DNA of 6,368 nt, from NCBI GenBank assembly GCA_003511785.1, contig DOIS01000348.1, positions 1-6,368 on the forward strand, read 5' to 3'. Positions 1 to 5,274 of the stretch are shown here, one piece after another. The DNA comes from Paracoccaceae bacterium (GTDB lineage Bacteria; Pseudomonadota; Alphaproteobacteria; Rhodobacterales; Rhodobacteraceae). The first letter of the stretch is position 1, and every line of letters begins with the position of its first letter. A program made the translations under genes and the position numbers. The notes under the pieces are model-generated. The model worked only from the letters and a program-made list of their open reading frames with translations. It had not been told where the DNA came from and did no database searches.

Positions 1-62
1 TGTCCACAGGCCCTAGCTGCTCCTGGACCATGCCGCACGCCCGCCGCTTTGTCCGCCCCCTG

Positions 63-100
63 AAAAAACACGGGCTTCAGAGGTAGTCGCCTCCGGCCCG
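63..100 (-). terminator. Candidate rho-independent terminator of the glt operon
   Basis: On the minus transcript, CGGGC (100-96) pairs with GCCCG (75-71). A further six pairs form between 95-90 and 83-78, including one G-U, with a 2-base AA bulge and a 6-base loop. After two bases comes a run of six U (68-63). This is the only stem in the 3' region followed by a U tract, so it is the best candidate for the end of the transcript, about 140-175 bases after the gltB stop. A competing fold between 57-64 and 76-83 would place the U run in a loop. Confidence 0.5.
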
Positions 101-103
101 GCC

Positions 104-160
104 TTCCTCTTGCAAGAAATACTTCGGGGGAGGCCCGAAGGGCCGGGGGCAGAGCCCCCC
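104..160 (-). repeat. GC-rich intergenic repeat element of Rhodobacterales type
   Basis: On the minus strand this reads as a GGGGGC-TCT-GCCCCC hairpin (145-159), directly followed by a GGCCC-TTC-GGGCC hairpin (132-144), then CCCCCGAAGTATTTC and the 10-base palindrome TCTTGCAAGA (108-117). I recognise this combination as a recurrent unit after genes in Rhodobacteraceae, but that rests on memory of such sequences, not on a search. It may act as a terminator-like or message-stabilising element. No open reading frame within it looks real. Confidence 0.55.
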
Positions 161-162
161 TT

Positions 163-185
163 GTCGGATCATGCAATGATCCGAC
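163..185 (-). repeat. Perfect 10-bp hairpin, second of the 3' array
   Basis: GTCGGATCAT and ATGATCCGAC form a perfect stem with a 3-base loop, two bases beyond the first hairpin. One arm, TGATCCGAC on the transcript, is repeated exactly at 231-239, where it covers the gltB stop codon. The other arm can therefore pair with either copy. No U run follows, only AA and then a G run. Confidence 0.6.
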
Positions 186-187
186 CG

Positions 188-213
188 GGTCGGTCCGCAT
201 CAGCGGACCGACC
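188..213 (-). terminator. Perfect 11-bp hairpin 23 bases after the gltB stop
   Basis: GGTCGGTCCGC and its exact complement GCGGACCGACC flank a 4-base loop. It is the first hairpin met by a polymerase leaving gltB. No U tract follows, because the next hairpin begins two bases later, so it is not a standard intrinsic terminator. A role in message 3' end protection, or as part of a composite stop region, is more likely. The structure is plain in the sequence; the function is inferred. Confidence 0.4.
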
Positions 214-236
214 TTCTCCACCTGATCACCGTCGGA

Positions 237-3200
237 TCACTCGGCCGGCACCGCGGCTTCGCTTTCGCTCAAAGGATGGGTCAGCTTGTCCAGCATCTCC
301 TTCGGGCAGACCTGAAGGAAATTGTCTCGCTCCAGATCCCAGTGTTGCAGGATGTCGGCCGCCTTGCGGCTGCCGGTCTCTTTGAAGTGCCGCTCGATCA
401 ACCCTTTCAGCTCGTTCTCCCAGTGCTCGACAGTCACCGGGCAAGTCACCAGCGTTTCCTTGTTCATCAGCGTCTCGGCCCGTCCCTCGGGATCGTAGAG
501 ATAGGCCATCCCGCCCGTCATGCCGGCGCCGAAGTTTGCCCCGACGGCCCCAAGGATCACCGCGACGCCGCCGGTCATGTATTCACAGCCGTTCGTGCCG
601 CACCCTTCGACCACCACATGCGCACCCGAGTTGCGCACCGCGAAACGCTCGCCTGCACGTCCTGCCGCGAAGAGATAACCCGCCGTCGCGCCGTAAAGCA
701 CGGTGTTGCCGATGATGGTGTTCTCGTCCGCCTTGAGCGGGCTGACCTGCGGCGGACGCACCACGACGACACCGCCCGACAGCCCCTTGCCCACATAATC
801 GTTGGCGTCGCCCGACACCTCGAGCTTCAGCCCCGGCGCAGCGAAGGCACCCAGCGACTGCCCGGCCGAGCCTTGCAGCTTGACATGCAAGTGATCGGGC
901 TGAAAGGCGTTCCGCATCCCGAAATTCTGCACGATGTGGCTCGAGGTGCGCGTGCCCACAGTGCGGTGCGTGTTCTGCACCGCGTAGGAGAGCTGCATCT
1001 TCTCGCCGTCCTTGAGGAACCGCGCCGCGTCGCGCACGATCTGCGCGTCCAGCGTGTCCGGCACCGCGTTGCGCGGCTTTTCGCGGTCATAGACGATTTC
1101 CGAGGCGCCATCGACGGTGATCAAAAGCGGGTTCAGGTCCAGATCGTCCAGATGCGCGCTGCCCCGGCTGACCTGGGTCAGAAGATCGGCCCGCCCGATC
1201 ACCTCATCGAGGCTCCGCGCCCCGATCGAGGCCAGGATCTCGCGCACTTCCTGTGCATAGAAGGTGATGAGGTTGACCACCTTGTCGGCGTTGCCGGTGA
1301 ACTTCTCGCGCAGGGCCGGGTCCTGGGTGCAGACGCCCACGGGGCAGGTGTTCGACTGGCACTGGCGCACCATGATGCAGCCCATGGCGATCAGTGCGGC
1401 GGTACCGATGCCGTATTCCTCGGCCCCCATCATCGCCGCCATGACGATATCGCGCCCGGTGCGCAGGCCGCCATCGGTGCGCAGCGTGACCCGGTCGCGC
1501 AACTTGTTCATCGCCAGGACCTGATGCGCCTCGGTCAGGCCCATCTCCCAGGGCAGGCCCGCATACTTGATGCTGGTCGAGGGGCTGGCACCGGTGCCGC
1601 CGTTATGCCCCGAGATCAGGATCACGTCGGCCTTGGCCTTGGCCACGCCCGCCGCGATGGTGCCCACGCCCGAGCTTGCCACCAGCTTCACCGTCACCTT
1701 GGCGCGCGGGTTGATCTGCTTGAGGTCATAGATCAGCTGCGCCAGGTCTTCGATCGAGTAGATGTCGTGGTGCGGCGGAGGCGAAATCAGCGTCACGCCC
1801 TTGGTCGAATGCCGCAGCCGCGCGATCAGGTCGGTGACCTTCATCCCCGGCAGTTGCCCGCCCTCGCCGGGCTTGGCGCCCTGGGCCACCTTGATCTCCA
1901 GTTCCTCGCAGTGGTTCAGGTATTCGGCGGTCACACCGAAGCGCCCCGATGCCACCTGCTTGATCTTGGCCGAGGGGTTGTCGCCATTCGGCTCGGGCAC
2001 GAAGTGAGCGGGATCTTCCCCACCTTCACCCGAGTCGGATTTCGCGCCGATCCGGTTCATCGCCACGTTCAGCGTCTTGTGCGCCTCGGGCGACAGCGCG
2101 CCCAGCGACATGCCCGGCGTCACGAAGCGCTTTCGGATCGCGGTGATGCTCTCCACCTCTTCCAGCGGGATCGGGGCGCCCTTGGGCTTGATGTCCAGCA
2201 GATCGCGCAGGTGAATGGGCGGGTTCGCCTGCATCCGCGCGGAATACTGCTTCCACATCTCGTAGGAGGCGCGGTTGCAGGCCATCTGCATCATGTGCAT
2301 GGTCTGCGCCCCCCAGGCGTGGGTCTCGCCCGACTTGCGCGCCTTGTAGAAACCGCCGATGGGCAACACGTCGAGCCCCGAATGCCAGCCCTTGGCGTGG
2401 ATCTCCTCGGCCTTGACCTGGATGCCGCTCACCCCGATGCCCGAGATGCGGCTGGTCATGCCGGGGAAATACTCGGCGCACATGGCGCGGCTCAGCCCCA
2501 CCGCCTCGAAGTTCAGACCCCCGCGATAGGAAGAGATCACCGAGATCCCCATCTTCGCCATGATCTTCAGCAGCCCCAGGTCGATGGCCTGTCGATAGCG
2601 GGCCACGTTCTCGGTCAGCGATCCCTCGAGCAGCCCGCGCGCGATCCGCTCGGCGATGGAATCCTCGGCCAGATAGGCGTTCACTACAGTGGCTCCGCAA
2701 CCGATCAGCACCGCGAAGTAATGCGGGTCGATACACTCGGCCGAGCGCACGTTGAGCGAGCAGAAGGTGCGCAGCCCGTTTCGGGTCAGCCAGCTGTGCA
2801 CGGCACTGGTGGCCAGGATCATCGGCATCGCCACGCGCCCCTCGCCCGACAGGTGGTCGGTCAAAACGATATGCCCCGCGCCAGACCGCACCGCGTCCTC
2901 TGCCTCGGCCCGGATGCGCTTGAGCCCGGCGCTCAGCGCGCCCTTGCCCGGCTCGAAGGAACAGTCGATCTCGACCAGCGGCGCGGTGAACTGCTCGGCC
3001 AGCGCGTCCCACTGGGCGTTGCCGACGAAGGGGCTCTCCAGAACGATGATCTCGGTCTGGCTGCTGTCCTCGTCCAGCACGTTCTTGAGATTGCCAAACC
3101 GGGTCTTGAGGCTCATCACCCGGAACTCGCGCAAGCTGTCGATCGGCGGGTTCGTCACCTGGCTGAAATTCTGCCGGAAATAATGACTCAGCGGGCGATA

Positions 3201-4769
3201 CTGCTTGGACAGCACCGCCGAGGGCGTGTCGTCGCCCATCGAGGCGATGCTTTCCTTGCCGTCTTCGGCCATGGGCGCCAGGATCTGCTCCAGCTCTTCG
3301 ATGGTATAGCCGGCCGCGATCTGGCGCTTGCGCAGCTCCGCGCCGGAGAACAGCGCGGTTTCCTCCACTCCTTCCAGCTTCTCCTCGGCGTTGTTGATCT
3401 TGCCGACCCACTCGCCAAAGGGCTGGCTGGCGGCCAGCCGGTCCTTGATCTCGGTATCGCGGTAGAGCTTGCCCTCTTTCATGTCGACGGCCAGCAATTG
3501 CCCGGGGCCCAGCGCGCCCTTCTCGACGACGCGCGCCTCATCCACCGGCACCATCCCGGCCTCGGACCCCGCGATCACCAGCCCGTCGCCGGTCACGACA
3601 TAGCGCATCGGCCGCAGCCCGTTGCGGTCGAGCCCGGCGCAGACCCAGCGCCCGTCGGTCATGGCCAGCGCCGCAGGGCCGTCCCAGGGCTCCATCACGC
3701 TGTTGCAATAGGAATACATGTCCATCCAGGCCTGCGGCAGCTCTATCGCCTGCTTGGACCAGGACTCCGGCACCAGCATGGTCTTGGCCATGGGGGCCGA
3801 ACGGCCCGCGCGCACCAGCACCTCGAACACCGCATCCAGCGCGGCGCTGTCGCTCGACCCTTGCGCGATGATCGGCTTGATGTCCTCGGCCATCTCTCCG
3901 AAGGTTGCCGACGCCATGCGGATCTCGTGGCTCTTCATCCAGTTGATGTTGCCCTTGAGCGTGTTGATCTCGCCGTTATGGGCCAGCATGCGGAAGGGCT
4001 GCGCCAGCCACCATTGCGGGAAGGTGTTGGTGCTGTAGCGCTGGTGATAGATCGCGAAGGCGCTCTCGAAGCGGTCGTCCTGAAGGTCGGGATAGAACTC
4101 GCTGACCTGCTCGGCCAGCATCATGCCCTTGTAGATGATCGAACGGCAGGACAGCGACGCGATGTAAACCCCGGTGATCCCGTTGGCGGCGGCCGCTTTT
4201 TCGATCCGCCGGCGGATCACGTACAATTCGCGCTCGAAAGTTACTTCATCGACGCCCTTGGAGTTCGAAATCAGAATCTGTTCGATCTCGGGGCGGGTGG
4301 CGTTGGCCTTCTCGCCCAGGCAGGCGACATTCACCGGCACGTGGCGCCAGCCATAGATGTAATAGCCCATGCGCAGGATTTCGGTTTCGACGATGGTCCG
4401 GCAGGTCTCCTGCGCCCCGAAATCGGTGCGCGGCAGGAAAACCTGGCCTACGGCGATCAGCTGGTCCATGCGCGGCTCGTGCCCAGTGCGCCGGATCTGG
4501 TCATAGAAGAACGGCGCGGGGATCTGCACGTGGATGCCCGCGCCGTCGCCGGTCATGCCGTCGGCGTCCACCGCGCCCCGGTGCCAGATCGCCTTGAGCG
4601 CGTTGATCCCCGCCTCGACAACCTTGCGGCTTTTCTGTCCGTCCAGCGAGACGACCAGCCCGACCCCGCAGGAGGAGTGCTCCTCGGTCTCGGAATACAG
4701 CCCGTTCTCGGCCATCCACTTGCGCTTGGCCTCCTCGGCAGCGGCCCAGGTCGCGTCAAACTTGGTCAT
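237..4769 (-). CDS. gltB: Glutamate synthase (NADPH) large (alpha) subunit, complete
   Basis: This is the large subunit of glutamate synthase (EC 1.4.1.13). It transfers the amide nitrogen of glutamine to 2-oxoglutarate, giving two glutamates, in the cytoplasm with GltD. At 1510 residues it has the usual family length. A 33-residue propeptide precedes Cys34 (EEHSSCGVG), the expected N-terminal nucleophile of the class II amidotransferase domain (about 34-440), which also shows RYSTNTFPQ (244-252), HNGEINT (from 264) and DRNGLRPMRY (381-390). A central domain (about 480-790) follows. The FMN/synthase domain (about 820-1215) contains SGEGGED (913-919), HNGGTGASP (from 1055) and the 3Fe-4S cysteines C1131, C1137 and C1142, spaced as in the Azospirillum enzyme. 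A glycine-rich GXGXG beta-helix (about 1280-1440, with EGCGTNGCEYMTGG from 1388) ends the protein. The start is set by AGGAG 8 bases upstream, and ATGA overlaps the preceding GFA gene's stop. No frameshift or missing catalytic residue was seen. The neighbouring gltD argues for the NADPH form rather than the ferredoxin-dependent form. Confidence 0.98.
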   Translation of the reverse strand: MTKFDATWAAAEEAKRKWMAENGLYSETEEHSSCGVGLVVSLDGQKSRKVVEAGINALKAIWHRGAVDADGMTGDGAGIHVQIPAPFFYDQIRRTGHEPRMDQLIAVGQVFLPRTDFGAQETCRTIVETEILRMGYYIYGWRHVPVNVACLGEKANATRPEIEQILISNSKGVDEVTFERELYVIRRRIEKAAAANGITGVYIASLSCRSIIYKGMMLAEQVSEFYPDLQDDRFESAFAIYHQRYSTNTFPQWWLAQPFRMLAHNGEINTLKGNINWMKSHEIRMASATFGEMAEDIKPIIAQGSSDSAALDAVFEVLVRAGRSAPMAKTMLVPESWSKQAIELPQAWMDMYSYCNSVMEPWDGPAALAMTDGRWVCAGLDRNGLRPMRYVVTGDGLVIAGSEAGMVPVDEARVVEKGALGPGQLLAVDMKEGKLYRDTEIKDRLAASQPFGEWVGKINNAEEKLEGVEETALFSGAELRKRQIAAGYTIEELEQILAPMAEDGKESIASMGDDTPSAVLSKQYRPLSHYFRQNFSQVTNPPIDSLREFRVMSLKTRFGNLKNVLDEDSSQTEIIVLESPFVGNAQWDALAEQFTAPLVEIDCSFEPGKGALSAGLKRIRAEAEDAVRSGAGHIVLTDHLSGEGRVAMPMILATSAVHSWLTRNGLRTFCSLNVRSAECIDPHYFAVLIGCGATVVNAYLAEDSIAERIARGLLEGSLTENVARYRQAIDLGLLKIMAKMGISVISSYRGGLNFEAVGLSRAMCAEYFPGMTSRISGIGVSGIQVKAEEIHAKGWHSGLDVLPIGGFYKARKSGETHAWGAQTMHMMQMACNRASYEMWKQYSARMQANPPIHLRDLLDIKPKGAPIPLEEVESITAIRKRFVTPGMSLGALSPEAHKTLNVAMNRIGAKSDSGEGGEDPAHFVPEPNGDNPSAKIKQVASGRFGVTAEYLNHCEELEIKVAQGAKPGEGGQLPGMKVTDLIARLRHSTKGVTLISPPPHHDIYSIEDLAQLIYDLKQINPRAKVTVKLVASSGVGTIAAGVAKAKADVILISGHNGGTGASPSTSIKYAGLPWEMGLTEAHQVLAMNKLRDRVTLRTDGGLRTGRDIVMAAMMGAEEYGIGTAALIAMGCIMVRQCQSNTCPVGVCTQDPALREKFTGNADKVVNLITFYAQEVREILASIGARSLDEVIGRADLLTQVSRGSAHLDDLDLNPLLITVDGASEIVYDREKPRNAVPDTLDAQIVRDAARFLKDGEKMQLSYAVQNTHRTVGTRTSSHIVQNFGMRNAFQPDHLHVKLQGSAGQSLGAFAAPGLKLEVSGDANDYVGKGLSGGVVVVRPPQVSPLKADENTIIGNTVLYGATAGYLFAAGRAGERFAVRNSGAHVVVEGCGTNGCEYMTGGVAVILGAVGANFGAGMTGGMAYLYDPEGRAETLMNKETLVTCPVTVEHWENELKGLIERHFKETGSRKAADILQHWDLERDNFLQVCPKEMLDKLTHPLSESEAAVPAE

Positions 4770-5200
4770 GGCTTGGTCTCCTCGTTCACATGCGGGTAAA
4801 CCGCCTCATAATCTTTCTGGCTCATGCGGGCGACCGCATCGCCCTCCAGCCTGTATCCTTCCGGGCAACGGTCGGCATAGACCTCGCGCACCAGCTTCGC
4901 CCCGGCGGCATTGTCGAACAGCCCCGGAGCCAGTTCGAACCACCCGGTGTTCGGCCCCTCGACATCGCGAAACCAAAGCGCCAAGCCGCAGCTGTCGCAC
5001 CAGGCCCGTTCCGCGAAGGAGGACGACCGATAGGTCTTGATCGGCCCGCTGACCACGACTTTGTCCTGCGGCACCTCGATGCCCATCTGCATGGCGCCGC
5101 TCCAACGGCGGCACATGCCGCAGTGACAGGCCGAAATCTCGGTCATCGGGGCCGCCACGGACACCCGCACGGCTCCACACAGGCACCGCCCTTCCGTCAT
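4766..5200 (-). CDS. GFA-domain (Gfa/CENP-V type) zinc-binding protein
   Basis: This is a 144-residue protein of the GFA family, named after the glutathione-dependent formaldehyde-activating enzyme of Paracoccus. Seven cysteines fall in the family pattern: C6-x-C8 (CLCGAVR), C25-x-C27-xx-C30 (CHCGMCRRWSG) and C68-xx-C71 (CDSCG). These are the expected ligands of two zinc sites, one structural and one near the substrate pocket. The C-terminal part (GWFELAPGLFD and following) resembles short GFA proteins of alphaproteobacteria. It is about 50 residues shorter than true Gfa, and most family members have no proven substrate, so glutathione or formaldehyde chemistry should not be assumed. No signal peptide or membrane segment is seen, so it is probably cytoplasmic. 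The ATG is chosen because GGAAGGGA sits 5 bases upstream and the alignment of the first CxC to the family fits. Its start overlaps the stop of a candidate small ORF, and its stop overlaps the gltB start (ATGA), implying co-expression with glutamate synthase. Confidence 0.92.
   Translation of the reverse strand: MTEGRCLCGAVRVSVAAPMTEISACHCGMCRRWSGAMQMGIEVPQDKVVVSGPIKTYRSSSFAERAWCDSCGLALWFRDVEGPNTGWFELAPGLFDNAAGAKLVREVYADRCPEGYRLEGDAVARMSQKDYEAVYPHVNEETKP
4778..4782 (-). promoter_or_regulatory. Ribosome binding site of gltB
   Basis: AGGAG (within GAGGAGA) lies 8 bases upstream of the gltB ATG and inside the last codons of the GFA gene. It supports the ATG at 4767-4769 and means that gltB can recruit ribosomes directly as well as by coupling across the ATGA overlap. 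A strong site here suits the need for stoichiometric GltB and GltD. Confidence 0.8.
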
Positions 5201-5274
5201 CGCTGTCCCTTCCGCTCATCGGCCTTGGCGGGCCTTTTCGCGATGAAAGCCCGCGGGGGCTTGAAGAGCGTCAT
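5197..5274 (-). CDS. Candidate 25-residue small ORF linking gltD and the GFA gene
   Basis: A 25-codon frame starts with MTLFKPPRAF and ends in ADERKGQR. Its ATG overlaps the gltD stop as ATGA, and its TGA overlaps the ATG of the GFA gene, again as ATGA. It therefore fills exactly the gap of 70 bases between the two larger genes. The predicted peptide is strongly basic (many Lys and Arg), with no membrane segment and no recognised domain. No good ribosome binding site precedes it (only GGCGGCGGA directly before the ATG), so translation would depend on reinitiation by ribosomes finishing gltD. The last codons contain the ribosome binding site of the GFA gene. It may be a coupling leader whose translation matters more than its product, a genuine small protein, or chance. 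Codon choice is not clearly different from the neighbours, apart from AGG, GGA and CGA near the end. The double overlap is seen; expression is inferred. Confidence 0.4.
   Translation of the reverse strand: MTLFKPPRAFIAKRPAKADERKGQR
5206..5213 (-). promoter_or_regulatory. Ribosome binding site of the GFA gene
   Basis: GGAAGGGA ends 5 bases before the ATG at 5198-5200 and lies inside the final codons of the candidate small ORF. It is the only good purine-rich site in the gltD-GFA gap, so it decides the GFA start and shows that the gap carries translation signals. Confidence 0.7.
5247..5262 (-). repeat. Small inverted repeat in the gltD-GFA gap
   Basis: AAGCCC and GGGCTT form a perfect 6-base-pair stem around a 4-base loop, about 10 bases after the gltD stop on the transcript. 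On the minus strand it is followed by TTTC, too short a U run for a convincing terminator. It might slow ribosomes, protect the gltD message end, or reduce read-through into the GFA gene. It may equally be chance in GC-rich sequence. Confidence 0.4.

Noticed and set aside
57..83. Alternative hairpin CCTCTGAA/TTCAGGGG on the minus transcript
   Set aside because: It can form with one G-U pair, but its 11-base loop would contain most of the U run, and it competes with the longer stem at 71-100, which better fits an intrinsic terminator.
1..86. Possible tail of a plus-strand gene entering from the left edge, or a minus-strand gene starting at 31
   Set aside because: Plus frames are open only to stops at 61-63 or 84-86, and a minus ATG exists at 29-31, but each stretch is too short to judge and none shows a recognisable motif or good ribosome site.
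1..103. Structured RNA gene (tRNA, SRP RNA or other) left of the repeat element
   Set aside because: I looked for tRNA arms and the conserved SRP RNA core and found neither; the visible structure is better explained as a terminator.
110..385. A 91-codon plus-strand open frame across the hairpin region and the gltB 3' end
   Set aside because: It runs through repeat hairpins, overlaps gltB antisense, is low-complexity Pro/Arg/Ser rich, and lacks a convincing ribosome site.
2026..3411. A 461-codon minus-strand open frame inside gltB
   Set aside because: It is an alternative-frame shadow within the gltB coding sequence, with a composition dominated by Arg, Gly and Ala and no domain. Several shorter frames in gltB and gltD are shadows for the same reason.
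276..4799. A 1507-codon open frame on the plus strand, antisense to gltB
   Set aside because: It lies codon-on-codon opposite gltB, so it stays open only because gltB avoids TTA, CTA and TCA codons, as expected in GC-rich genomes. The product is rich in His, Arg, Gly and Leu with no recognisable domain, while gltB is a clear full-length enzyme.
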